A program made the position numbers and the translations under genes. Shown piece by piece: positions 34,662 through 42,987 of a stretch of 49,563 nt of DNA. The first letter of the stretch is position 1; every line of letters begins with the position of its first letter. The notes under the pieces were generated by a model. It made no database searches. It was not told the origin of the DNA and saw nothing but the letters and a program-made list of their open reading frames with translations. This stretch comes from an uncultured Succinivibrio sp. (lineage in GTDB: Bacteria; Pseudomonadota; Gammaproteobacteria; Enterobacterales; Succinivibrionaceae). The stretch spans positions 1 through 49,563 of the forward strand of contig CACZXZ010000012.1 in assembly GCA_902785325.1 (NCBI GenBank). The letters are read 5' to 3'.

Positions 34662-36692
34662 ATGGGCGAAGTAATTAACAATCAAGAACAGAATGAAGTT
34701 GCCTTTAAAGATTCAGTAGGCTTTAAATTCTCATTACCAATCCTTGTAAGTGTAACCTTAATCTTAGCTATTATCGCTGCAATTGTTTACTACAGCATTA
34801 CATCTATTGTTGAAAAGGAAGTGGTAAATAAGCAATTACCTAACGCTAGCTCCTTAGTTGCTAATAAGGTTATCAATTATATTGAGCCATACATAGGCCA
34901 CTCTATAACTTTAGCTGAGGATACCTATTTCCAACAATGGATTGCTAATAAAGAGCCTGAAGATGGAATTGCAACCTATAGAGATTCTGTAGAGCACATG
35001 GTGAAAAAGTATGATCTTCATGATGTGTTTTATGCTTCTATGGTGTCTAATTACTATTATTCAGATGGTGTTAAGGCTTCACCTTTAAATCCTGATGGAG
35101 AGGACTCCTGGCTTCCTGAAACCTTAAAACTTCCATATACCTGTCCATTAAATGTTGATTTTGACAGAATGGATGAGAAGACTTTAACCGTATTTGTTAA
35201 CTGTAAAGTTTTTGATAGAAAGAATAACCATGTTGGTATTACCGGTGTAGCTGTAAAAATCAACAATGTGTTAGATTTTATCAATAGCATGAAATTAGGT
35301 AAGACAGGCTCATTCATTGCTACAAACGATCAAGGTGTGATCTTATTACACAAAACCAAAGAGCTTATCTTAAAAGCTAAGTTGTCAGAGATAAATGCTC
35401 CTTTAGCTAAAGCTATCGCATCTATGTCAGATAAGGATAAAGTAAGTTCTTATGTTGATGCTGACGGTAACGAGCAATTTATCGTAGTAGATAAGATCCC
35501 ACAATATGGTTGGAATATTATCGGTACTGTACCTAAAGCAGAATTATACGAAACTCGTAATACTGTGATGGTAGTGATGCTAATTGCTCTTATTGTTTCA
35601 CTAGCTATCGTAAGTGCTATTTCCTTGTATATTTCTAACAAGTTAAAGCGCAGATTAAATACCATCAGAAAGAATTTACAGAACTTCTTTAAATATCTTG
35701 CTCATGAAGTTTCAGATGTGCAGATGACAAGACCAAAAGGTCATGATGAAACTGCTTTAGTTGCAAGACAATTATGTGGTGGTGTAGATAAGATTAAGGA
35801 TGATATCGTAACCGATCAATCTTGCATCAAGCAAACCCGTGAGGTTCTAAAATCCTTAAATAATGGTGAACTTGATTTTAGAGTAGACTCAACTAGTTCA
35901 AATCGCTACCTAAATCAGGTTATTTCCCTAGTAAATGAGTCTATTGAAAACATTTCTAAGGTATTCAATAAAGTAAATGATACTTTATCCTCCTTTACTC
36001 ATAACGACTTTACTGCTCGTTCAGAATTAGATGGCATGCAAGGACGTTTCCTTGAGGTTCTAAATGGTATCAATCAGTTAGGCTCTGCTATGTGTAATGT
36101 GCTCTCTGAGCAAAAAGTAATGTCAGATGAGCTTGCTACTAAGTCAAAACAACAATTAGACTCTATTAAGGTTGTAAACTCTGCAATTCAAGAGCAGTTA
36201 GAATCTATTGAACACTCTCAAAATGCTGTAAGAAGCATTACAGATGCTAATGAGTCTGTAAAGAATGGTACTCACCAGATTGAATCTAACGCAAACGAGA
36301 TCCAAAAGGTGGTTGAAATTATTAAAGATATCGCAGGTCAAACTAACTTACTAGCTTTAAATGCAGCTATTGAAGCTGCTCGTGCAGGTGAAGCAGGTAA
36401 AGGCTTTGCGGTGGTAGCAGATGAAGTTCGTTCTTTATCAATTTCAACTCAGAAATCCCTAGAGGATATTGTTAATATCTCTAACAATCTTTTGAGCAAC
36501 ATCGAAGCTTTAAGTGCTGCAGTGGATGTTCAAATCAATGCAATTACTGATATTGAAAAATCCTCAGAGCTTGTAAGAGAAAAGAGCACCACCAATCAGC
36601 AATTGATTGATGATTCAATTCAAATTAGTAGTCAATTAGGTGATTTAGCCGCTAAGATTAGCTACGAAGTTGATTCAAAGAAATTCTCTTAA
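34662..36692 (+). CDS. Methyl-accepting chemotaxis protein with periplasmic Cache-type sensor
   Basis: Transmembrane chemoreceptor passing ligand signals to CheA/CheW. The 676-residue protein has TM1 (about residues 22-45, [21 protein letters not shown]), a periplasmic domain of about 250 residues with dCache-like features ([24 protein letters not shown]-type strands in [36 protein letters not shown]), and TM2 near residue 305. A helical signalling region ends in the hairpin tip [20 protein letters not shown] and [13 protein letters not shown]. The region after TM2 is a poor HAMP match. No C-terminal CheR/CheB tether is seen. The ligand is unknown. It stands alone between ffh and rpsP. Confidence 0.9.
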   Translation: MGEVINNQEQNEVAFKDSVGFKFSLPILVSVTLILAIIAAIVYYSITSIVEKEVVNKQLPNASSLVANKVINYIEPYIGHSITLAEDTYFQQWIANKEPEDGIATYRDSVEHMVKKYDLHDVFYASMVSNYYYSDGVKASPLNPDGEDSWLPETLKLPYTCPLNVDFDRMDEKTLTVFVNCKVFDRKNNHVGITGVAVKINNVLDFINSMKLGKTGSFIATNDQGVILLHKTKELILKAKLSEINAPLAKAIASMSDKDKVSSYVDADGNEQFIVVDKIPQYGWNIIGTVPKAELYETRNTVMVVMLIALIVSLAIVSAISLYISNKLKRRLNTIRKNLQNFFKYLAHEVSDVQMTRPKGHDETALVARQLCGGVDKIKDDIVTDQSCIKQTREVLKSLNNGELDFRVDSTSSNRYLNQVISLVNESIENISKVFNKVNDTLSSFTHNDFTARSELDGMQGRFLEVLNGINQLGSAMCNVLSEQKVMSDELATKSKQQLDSIKVVNSAIQEQLESIEHSQNAVRSITDANESVKNGTHQIESNANEIQKVVEIIKDIAGQTNLLALNAAIEAARAGEAGKGFAVVADEVRSLSISTQKSLEDIVNISNNLLSNIEALSAAVDVQINAITDIEKSSELVREKSTTNQQLIDDSIQISSQLGDLAAKISYEVDSKKFS

Positions 36693-36881
36693 AAGTAAAT
36701 AGTAAGGCACTAGTATCTAGTGCCTTACTATTAAATTCAAGCCAAAATATTCTCTAACTTTTTATTTAATACCTTCATAAATTTCTAAAGATACATTTTA
36801 TAAAACATAGATAAAACAATAGGTTCCATAAGAAAAACAGAGAATTAACTTACAATTAGTTAAAAAGACTCTGCTCCCTCC

Positions 36882-36909
36882 TTGTAATTTATTAAATTTA
36901 GTGTAAAAT
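36882..36909 (+). promoter_or_regulatory. Sigma-70 promoter candidate for rpsP operon
   Basis: TTGTAA (-35, four of six) and TAAAAT (-10, five of six) are separated by 16 bases, about 77 bases before the rpsP ATG. This is the best two-part promoter match in the region. Confidence 0.6.
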
Positions 36910-36930
36910 AATGCAACTGTTTTTGTAAGT

Positions 36931-36954
36931 TGATGAATTTTTATTAATTCATCA
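36931..36954 (+). promoter_or_regulatory. Hairpin in the rpsP leader
   Basis: TGATGAATT pairs perfectly with AATTCATCA across a TTTATT loop, and the U-rich stretch GGATTTTTATTTTTAT follows. Shape and place, between promoter and rpsP start, suggest either an attenuator or a leader site for control by a ribosomal protein. Function is inferred. Confidence 0.45.
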
Positions 36955-36985
36955 GGATTTTTATTTTTATATAGGTACTAGCGAA

Positions 36986-37354
36986 ATGGTAGTCATTCGT
37001 TTACGTCGTTTAGGCGCTAAAAAACGTCCTTTCTATCACGTTATTGTTGCTGACAAGCGCTTTGCAGCAACTGGCCGTTTCATCGAGCAAGTTGGTATTT
37101 ACAACCCAATCGCACGCGGCAAAGAAATCCGTCTACGTTTAGACTTAGAGAGCATCAATGCATGGATTGCAAAGGGTGCACAACCTTCAGACCGTGTAAA
37201 GCGTCTTCTATGGGAAGCTGAGCAAGGCGAAGAAGCTATTTTAAAAGCAAAAGCTGATAAGCACGATGCTGCTGTTGCAGCAAAGAAAGCTGCAGCTGAA
37301 GCAAAAGCTAAGGCTGAGGCTGAAGCAGCTGCTGCAGAGTCTGCAGAGGCTTAA
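36986..37354 (+). CDS. rpsP: 30S ribosomal protein S16 with Ala-rich tail
   Basis: Ribosomal protein S16, needed for small-subunit assembly. The core (residues 1-82) has [25 protein letters not shown] and [16 protein letters not shown], followed by [24 protein letters not shown]. The 122-residue product is about 40 residues longer than E. coli S16 (82). The extra tail is made almost only of Ala, Lys and Glu ([20 protein letters not shown]) and should form a charged helix. It is the first gene of rpsP-rimM-trmD-rplS. Confidence 0.97.
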   Translation: MVVIRLRRLGAKKRPFYHVIVADKRFAATGRFIEQVGIYNPIARGKEIRLRLDLESINAWIAKGAQPSDRVKRLLWEAEQGEEAILKAKADKHDAAVAAKKAAAEAKAKAEAEAAAAESAEA

Positions 37355-37363
37355 TTCCTGCTT

Positions 37364-37894
37364 ATGGCAGATACACCGCGTCCAATGGGAGCCCTAGGCT
37401 CTTCATTTGGAGTAAAAGGATGGATGAAAGTTCGTTCTTTTACGAGCCAACCTGAGAACCTTTTTGACTACTCGCCATGGTTTATACGTCAGCGCGGGAT
37501 GGAATGGCGCGAGGTTCAGGTTGAAGAATATAAGCCACATGGTAACGATTTTATCGTTAAGTTAAATGTGGCATCAACTCCTGAGGAGGCGAAAGCTTAT
37601 GCAGGAGCTGAGATAGGGATCAGGCGTTCAAGCCTGCCACCTGTACCTGAAGGTACTGTATATCTTGCAGATTTAGTTGGTTTCAAGGTAATAGGACTTG
37701 AAGGTGTAATGCTCGGTAATGTATCGAGAATTAGGGATTATGGAGCGACTCCTATTTTAGAAGTTTCTCCCTCTGACCACCTGGCTAAGGAACGTACAGA
37801 AGATTTTCTAATTCCTTATGTCGTGGGCCCAATTGTTAAAGCAGTTGATCTCGAAGCTAAGACAATTGAGGTTGAGTGGGGCGTAGATTACTAA
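37364..37894 (+). CDS. rimM: Ribosome maturation factor RimM
   Basis: RimM binds S19 and helps late maturation of the 30S head. The 176-residue protein has the N-terminal barrel with [20 protein letters not shown] and [11 protein letters not shown], and the PRC-like domain starting [22 protein letters not shown] and ending EDFLIPYV and VEWGVDY. It starts 9 bases after rpsP. The trmD ATG follows its stop codon by 2 bases. Confidence 0.96.
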   Translation: MADTPRPMGALGSSFGVKGWMKVRSFTSQPENLFDYSPWFIRQRGMEWREVQVEEYKPHGNDFIVKLNVASTPEEAKAYAGAEIGIRRSSLPPVPEGTVYLADLVGFKVIGLEGVMLGNVSRIRDYGATPILEVSPSDHLAKERTEDFLIPYVVGPIVKAVDLEAKTIEVEWGVDY

Positions 37895-37896
37895 CC

Positions 37897-38640
37897 ATGT
37901 ATTTTGGTGTTGTTACGCTCTTTCCTGAGATGTTTGACGCTGTCACTAAATCAGGAGTAACTAGACGAGCTTGTGAAAACGGACTGATTAAAGTCGAGTG
38001 TTTCAATCCTCGTGATTATACTCTTGATAAGTTTCACAACGTGGATGACAAGCCATACGGTGGCGGTCCAGGTATGTTGATGCAAGTACAGCCTTTGCGT
38101 GATGCAATTCATGCAGCTAAAGCTCAAGCACCTGAAGGAACAAAGGTAGTTTGTTTATCACCTCAAGGTAAACAACTTGATCACTCTCTGGTCACTAAAT
38201 TCCACAGTTGGGGCTCAATGATCTTAGTAGCTGGACGCTATGAGGGTATTGACGAGCGCGTCCTTCAGACTGAAGTCGATCTGGAGGTTTCAATCGGTGA
38301 CTACGTCCTATCGGGGGGTGAACTTCCTGCTATGTGTATCATCGATGCCGTTTCAAGAATGGTTCCTGGAGTGCTTGGAAACATTCAGAACGCTAATGAA
38401 GATTGTTTTGCAAAAGGATTACTCCATTTTCCTCAGTACACACGTCCTGAGGTGATTGATGGACTTGAAGTTCCAAAGATCTTAATGAGTGGTGATCACG
38501 CAAAGATCCGTAACTGGCGTTTAAAGCAATGTCTTGGCAGAACTTATGAAAGACGCCCTGACTTGCTAGAGCACCGTGAGTTAGATAAGCTTGAGAAGAA
38601 ATTACTTCAAGAATATCTAGAAGAGCACGGTCTTAATTAA
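37897..38640 (+). CDS. trmD: tRNA (guanine37-N1)-methyltransferase TrmD
   Basis: TrmD forms m1G37 next to the anticodon, preventing frameshifts. The 247-residue protein has the SPOUT knot enzyme motifs: [70 protein letters not shown] and the C-terminal [21 protein letters not shown] 37897 gives the E. coli-like start; the longer frame to 37876 overlaps rimM. Confidence 0.97.
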   Translation: MYFGVVTLFPEMFDAVTKSGVTRRACENGLIKVECFNPRDYTLDKFHNVDDKPYGGGPGMLMQVQPLRDAIHAAKAQAPEGTKVVCLSPQGKQLDHSLVTKFHSWGSMILVAGRYEGIDERVLQTEVDLEVSIGDYVLSGGELPAMCIIDAVSRMVPGVLGNIQNANEDCFAKGLLHFPQYTRPEVIDGLEVPKILMSGDHAKIRNWRLKQCLGRTYERRPDLLEHRELDKLEKKLLQEYLEEHGLN

Positions 38641-38676
38641 AGGTTTTTGTTTTTACTTAATGGTAGGTATTTCAAA

Positions 38677-39030
38677 ATGGCTAGCAACCCAATTATTGAT
38701 CAGCTAGAGAAAGAGCAAATTCGTACTGATATCCCTGAGTTCAACCCAGGTGATACCGTTCGTGTTGAGGTTAAGGTTGTTGAAGGCGACAAGAGCCGTT
38801 TACAGGCTTTTGAGGGTAACGTTATTGCTAAGCGTAACCGTGGCTTAAACTCATCTTTCACTGTTCGTAAGATTTCATCAGGCGAAGGTGTTGAGCGTGT
38901 ATTCCAAACTCACTCACCTCTAATCGCTTCTATCAAAGTTACCCGTCGTGGTGACGTACGTCGTGCTAAGTTATACTACTTACGTGACCGTACCGGTAAA
39001 GCTGCACGTATTCGTGAGAAGATCAACTAA
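38677..39030 (+). CDS. rplS: 50S ribosomal protein L19
   Basis: L19 lies at the interface of the ribosomal subunits. The 117-residue product has [58 protein letters not shown] and the basic end [18 protein letters not shown]. The start ATG 38677 (MASNPIIDQ) gives the normal length; upstream in-frame codons are not supported. It is the last gene of the trmD operon and a terminator follows. Confidence 0.98.
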   Translation: MASNPIIDQLEKEQIRTDIPEFNPGDTVRVEVKVVEGDKSRLQAFEGNVIAKRNRGLNSSFTVRKISSGEGVERVFQTHSPLIASIKVTRRGDVRRAKLYYLRDRTGKAARIREKIN

Positions 39031-39056
39031 TCAGAGCATTAGTTATTTTCAAAAAG

Positions 39057-39082
39057 AAAACCCAGCGTGCGCTGGGTTTTTT
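39057..39082. terminator. Convergent terminator between rplS and ilvH
   Basis: CCCAGC pairs with GCTGGG across GTGC, extended by A-T pairs (AAAACCCAGC and GCTGGGTTTT), with T runs on both strands. It ends rplS on the plus strand and the acetolactate synthase pair on the minus strand. Confidence 0.9.
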
Positions 39083-39098
39083 GTAACCTTTCAAAAGC

Positions 39099-39602
39099 TT
39101 AAGGCTTCATGTAATGAGTTCCTTTAGCAATTCCTAAGACGCCAGAGCGAACTACCTCAACTACTTCAGCAAGCTTACATAGAGTTTGAATAAAGTTGTC
39201 AGTCTCACTTGAGGTACCAACATATTCAAGAGTAAAGATCTCAGCGTTTACATCAATGATTTTTGCACTGAAGATATCAGCTAAGCCTTTAACCTCATCA
39301 CGTACGTTACGGTTAGGTGTATTTACCTTAACTAATACCATTTCACGCTCGATACCGCCTTCTGCTTCTTCAAAGAGGGCTGATACTCTAAATACACAAA
39401 CTAGTTTGTGTAATTGCTTGGTGATTTGCTCAGCTTCATCCTTCTCACCTGTAGTTAAAATAGTACAGCGTGATAGGGTAGGATCGTCAGTTGGAGCTAC
39501 AGTTAAGCTATCAATGTTATAACCACGCTGAGAGAATAAACCCACAACACGTGATAAAGCTCCAGCTTCGTTCTCAATTAAAATTGAAATTACGTGTCTC
39601 AT
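39099..39602 (-). CDS. ilvH: Acetolactate synthase small (regulatory) subunit, copy 2
   Basis: Regulatory subunit of acetohydroxyacid synthase, controlling feedback inhibition by valine. The 167-residue protein has the N-terminal ACT domain RHVISILIENEAGALSRVVGLFSQRGYNIDSLTVAPTDD (the ENEAGALSRV and GLFSQRGYNI motifs are diagnostic), a middle IEREMVLVKV and the C-terminal domain ending VVEVVRSGVLGIAKG. It follows the large-subunit gene with no gap. A second pair lies upstream at 42483-44697. Confidence 0.94.
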   Translation of the reverse strand: MRHVISILIENEAGALSRVVGLFSQRGYNIDSLTVAPTDDPTLSRCTILTTGEKDEAEQITKQLHKLVCVFRVSALFEEAEGGIEREMVLVKVNTPNRNVRDEVKGLADIFSAKIIDVNAEIFTLEYVGTSSETDNFIQTLCKLAEVVEVVRSGVLGIAKGTHYMKP

Positions 39603-41324
39603 TTATTTCTCCTCGTCATTTAACATCATATCAACCATAGAGCCATTAGCTCTAAGCCAAGGCATTACCTTAGTATTAGTATCAGTAATTACATCTACTA
39701 GAGTAAAGTTGTCTTTATCAAGTAGGATCTTCTTAAAATCTTCCTCAAGATTTGCATCGTCAGTGATTTGAATACCCTTCAAATCATAAGCTTCTACAAG
39801 TTTCACAAAGTTTGGATTACCATCTAGGTTTGTAGCACTGTATCTTTCATGGTAGAACACAGTTTGGAACTGACGAACCATACCTAATACAGAGTTATCT
39901 AGGATAAATACCTTAACAGGTAACTTGTATTTCTTAACGATAGCAAGCTCTTGCATATTCATTTGGAAAGAGCCATCACCTGAGATACAGATTACACAAT
40001 CGTGTGGATTTGCAAATTGTGCGCCTATAGCAGCAGGGAAACCTAATCCCATGGTACCTAATCCACCAGAGGTAATAAAATGTCTTGGTTGCTCAAATTT
40101 GAAGTATTGAGCGGTAAACATCTGGTGCTGACCTACGTCAGTTGTAACATATGGGTTAATACCTAACTCATGGCAAACTTTAGATAGTGTTTGAATAACT
40201 TCCTGTGGTCTTATGATGCCATCTTTTTTACGGAAGTCTAAGCAATGCTTTTGCTTGAAGACATTAATTTTATCCCACCACAAGTTAATGTCGGCATTTG
40301 GTTTACCATCAACTTCTTTTAACTCTGTAAGAATTTGGGTAAGTACTGTTTTAGCATCACCTACGATAGGAATATTTGCTGTTACAGTCTTTGAAATAGA
40401 AGCAGGATCAACATCAATATGAATGATGGTAGCGTTAGGGCAGAACTTTGATACTTTATTTGTAGCTCTATCTGCAAAACGAGTACCTACAGCAAAGATT
40501 AAATCAGAGTTATGCATGGTTTCATTAGCTTCATATAAGCCATGCATACCTAGCATACCTAGGTATTGAGGATCTGAAGCTGGGTAGCCTGAGATACCCA
40601 TTAAAGTAGATACTACAGGTAGATTTAAGCTTTTTGCAATTTGTAAAACCTCAGCGCTAGCCTCTCCTTGGACTACACCACCACCTATTAGCATTACAGG
40701 TTGCTTTGCTTTTAGTAATTCAGTAACTGCACGTTTAATCTGACCTTTATGACCAAAAATGGTTGGATTATAAGATCTTATATGAACATCAGATTTATTG
40801 TCGTAATCAAATAAGTAAGCTCTGTTTTGACAATTCTTTGGAATATCAACAACTACAGGTCCTTTTCTGCCTGTTGAAGCAATATAAAATGCTTTACGAA
40901 TGTTGATAGCGATGTCTTCAGGTTTCTTACATAAGAAAGAGTACTTTACTACAGGTCTTGTAACACCCATAGTATCCACTTCCTGGAAGGCATCTGTACC
41001 AATTAAATCGGTGCTTACTTGTCCTGTGATCAACACTAAAGGAATTGAATCACCATAAGCAGTAGCTAAAGCTGTCACGGTATTAGTTGCACCAGGACCA
41101 GAGGTTACAATAGAGACACCGACTTTACCTGTTGATCTTGCATAACCGTCAGCCATGTGCACTGCACCTTGCTCGTGACGAGCAAGAGTGTGAACAATCT
41201 TTTTTGAATCGTATAATTCGTCGTAGATATCGGTAACAGCAGCTCCTGGGTAACCAAAGATTCTAGTTACACCAAGATCTTCTAATACACGAACTACTTG
41301 TTGAGCGCCGTTTAATTTTTCCAT
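39603..41324 (-). CDS. ilvI: Acetolactate synthase large (catalytic) subunit, copy 2
   Basis: Catalytic subunit, condensing two pyruvates (or pyruvate with 2-ketobutyrate) in valine, leucine and isoleucine synthesis; uses ThDP, FAD and Mg. The 573-residue protein has the ThDP-activating Glu in LARHEQGAVHMADGYARSTG, SGPGATNTVTALATAYGDSIPLVL, the FAD-domain block GMLGMHGLYEANETMHNSDL, and the ThDP/Mg motif GDGSFQMNMQELAIV ending with the conserved LDN. By name it is closest to IlvI; ilvB-type naming is possible. It is related to the copy at 42988-44697 but not identical. The SUFU gene lies directly upstream. Confidence 0.94.
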   Translation of the reverse strand: MEKLNGAQQVVRVLEDLGVTRIFGYPGAAVTDIYDELYDSKKIVHTLARHEQGAVHMADGYARSTGKVGVSIVTSGPGATNTVTALATAYGDSIPLVLITGQVSTDLIGTDAFQEVDTMGVTRPVVKYSFLCKKPEDIAINIRKAFYIASTGRKGPVVVDIPKNCQNRAYLFDYDNKSDVHIRSYNPTIFGHKGQIKRAVTELLKAKQPVMLIGGGVVQGEASAEVLQIAKSLNLPVVSTLMGISGYPASDPQYLGMLGMHGLYEANETMHNSDLIFAVGTRFADRATNKVSKFCPNATIIHIDVDPASISKTVTANIPIVGDAKTVLTQILTELKEVDGKPNADINLWWDKINVFKQKHCLDFRKKDGIIRPQEVIQTLSKVCHELGINPYVTTDVGQHQMFTAQYFKFEQPRHFITSGGLGTMGLGFPAAIGAQFANPHDCVICISGDGSFQMNMQELAIVKKYKLPVKVFILDNSVLGMVRQFQTVFYHERYSATNLDGNPNFVKLVEAYDLKGIQITDDANLEEDFKKILLDKDNFTLVDVITDTNTKVMPWLRANGSMVDMMLNDEEK

Positions 41325-41409
41325 GATACTTCTGTGTTAATTACATTTAGATTGTTTAATTTTACAACAAAAGCTGTAAATATAAATAAAAGCTACAAGC
41401 TAATTTTAA

Positions 41410-42426
41410 TTAGACAATCTGATTGCAGACATCAATTCTAGTTTTAATAAATGGTGTTAGTGCAACATGGTGATTTTCAAATTGCTCGAGCAATTCAAGT
41501 GCGGTATGTTGCTTTCTAAAATTAAGCTCTAAAGGTCTTAATGGGATCATCTGCAGGAAGTTAATGGTCTTATCCTCAAGAGTTAAACTTTGAGCTTCTA
41601 CAGGGTATTCACCAATAGCAGTTAACATCACACCATTAAAAGCTGTAGCTTTTGAAAAGCTTCTGTCATTTTCAAAACAGTAACCAAAACCCACAAATTT
41701 GTCTTGATAGATGATGTTTTCAATTACTTCTTTGAACATAGAGATTTCAAAAGGAACTTCAGTAGGATCGTGAGTTTGAAAGTCTTTATCTAAAGGGAAA
41801 CACAACTCAAGATCTTCAACTTGGTTATCTTCATTTAGTTGATTTTTTGAAGATAAGCCTACTGTTACCATCATGTTAAAGTCATATTCTGCATTTGGTC
41901 TTATGACGTATAACTTTACTTGACCTACTTTTGCAAAGTAGGTTGGCACTCCCCCAAAATTCTCTTCATAGTGCTTTAAGATTTTTGCCTCTATCTCTTC
42001 ACTACAACCTTTAAAATTAGCTACTTTTTGATTTTTTAGAGCTAATTGCTTGTAGATCATAAGATTATTTAACAATCTAGGATCGCTTGCTGGTACAAAT
42101 TTTAAAGCTTGTTCAAATCTGACTAAGCTGTCATTGATTAAACCTTGATTAAAGAGAATACAACCTTGATAGAACTGGTAATAGGCATTCTCATGACCTT
42201 CTTCACTAAATTTATCTAGTAGGGTCTGAGCTTTAGATAATAGAGTATAAGGATCCCCTGATTGTCTTGCTACATTGATATAAGTACGAACAAGTTGCAA
42301 ACATAACTCAAAATCAAGCTCACTGTTTTCAAGTAAACAGATCACTTTAAATAAGTCACCTTCTTTGTAAAGGTTATTTATTTCTTCAAGTAAGTTATTT
42401 TTATAGGTTAAAAAATCGTCAGCCAT
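41410..42426 (-). CDS. TPR-like plus SUFU (suppressor-of-fused) domain protein
   Basis: Function unknown. The 338-residue product has an N-terminal helical region with a TPR-like repeat (AYYQFYQGCILFNQGLINDS and VRFEQALKFVPASDP). The C-terminal half from about residue 165 matches the bacterial SUFU (PF05076) plan: GVPTYFAKVGQVKLYVIRP, then YDFNMMVTVGLSS, ELCFPLD and MIPLRPLELNFRK. SUFU domains in bacteria often occur in immunity proteins against contact-dependent toxins, but no toxin gene is adjacent. ATG 42426 is used since a terminator hairpin lies at 42438-42468, excluding the longer frame. It sits between two acetolactate synthase pairs, with no clear metabolic link. Confidence 0.7.
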   Translation of the reverse strand: MADDFLTYKNNLLEEINNLYKEGDLFKVICLLENSELDFELCLQLVRTYINVARQSGDPYTLLSKAQTLLDKFSEEGHENAYYQFYQGCILFNQGLINDSLVRFEQALKFVPASDPRLLNNLMIYKQLALKNQKVANFKGCSEEIEAKILKHYEENFGGVPTYFAKVGQVKLYVIRPNAEYDFNMMVTVGLSSKNQLNEDNQVEDLELCFPLDKDFQTHDPTEVPFEISMFKEVIENIIYQDKFVGFGYCFENDRSFSKATAFNGVMLTAIGEYPVEAQSLTLEDKTINFLQMIPLRPLELNFRKQHTALELLEQFENHHVALTPFIKTRIDVCNQIV

Positions 42427-42437
42427 AGTTTTTCTCA

Positions 42438-42468
42438 CAAAAAAGCCTCGGTTTACCGAGGCTTTTGT
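42438..42468 (-). terminator. Terminator after the first ilvIH pair
   Basis: On the minus strand AAAAGCCTCG pairs with CGAGGCTTTT (loop GTAAAC), and the last arm runs into a T run. It ends the ilvI-ilvH transcript (copy 1) and lies 11 bases before the SUFU-domain gene. Confidence 0.88.
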
Positions 42469-42482
42469 AAAAGTATTTTGCT

Positions 42483-42986
42483 TTAAGAATGTAGGGAATG
42501 CTCGCCTCTGAAAATTCCACATACACCAGAGCGCACCGTTTCAATCACTTCAGCTTGTTCTGCTACAGCCTTTAAGAAGCGATCTACTTCAAAGGAGGTA
42601 TCCACAAACTGTAAGATATAAAGCTCTGGAGTGATATCAACAATTTGTGCCTTAAAGATATCACATAAAGTCTTAATCTCTTCACGTTGAGTGTGACCTA
42701 CAGCTTGTACTTTCACAAATAAAATCTCACGCTCAACAATACCTACAGAGTCATCTTGTTGAGAGGATACTTTAATTACGTTTACAAGCTTGTGTAGTTG
42801 CTTAGTAATTCTTTCAACTACACTGCCATCACCTTCTGTAAGAATGGTAATTCTTGAGAGAGTCTTATCCTCAGTTGGAGCTGCAGTAATATTCTCAATA
42901 TTGTAGCCACGCTGTGAGAATAGACCTACTACTCTAGATAGAGCACCTACTTCGTTTTCAAGCAGAATTGATATGATCTGTCTCAT
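42483..42986 (-). CDS. ilvH: Acetolactate synthase small (regulatory) subunit, copy 1
   Basis: Regulatory subunit with N-terminal ACT domain RQIISILLENEVGALSRVVGLFSQRGYNIENITAAPTED, a middle VEREILFVKVQ and C-terminal VIETVRSGVCGIFRG. The 167-residue length equals that of copy 2. ATG 42986 is preferred over GTG 42998, because AGGA lies 6-8 bases upstream and the stop codon of the large subunit is one base before it. The two ACT domains differ at many positions, so this is an old or independently acquired duplicate. Confidence 0.93.
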   Translation of the reverse strand: MRQIISILLENEVGALSRVVGLFSQRGYNIENITAAPTEDKTLSRITILTEGDGSVVERITKQLHKLVNVIKVSSQQDDSVGIVEREILFVKVQAVGHTQREEIKTLCDIFKAQIVDITPELYILQFVDTSFEVDRFLKAVAEQAEVIETVRSGVCGIFRGEHSLHS

Positions 42987-42987
42987 C

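Larger units (their letters stand above)
36693..36985 (+). other. Region between the chemoreceptor gene and rpsP
   Basis: The 293 bases hold no gene. They begin with a perfect 12-bp hairpin (AGTAAGGCACTA with TAGTGCCTTACT, 36701-36729) that should end the receptor transcript despite lacking a T run. The second half holds the rpsP promoter and leader hairpin listed separately. Confidence 0.6.

Noticed and set aside
42427-42522. N-terminal extension of the SUFU-domain protein
   Set aside because: The span contains a strong terminator for the upstream ilvH and overlaps its 3' end.
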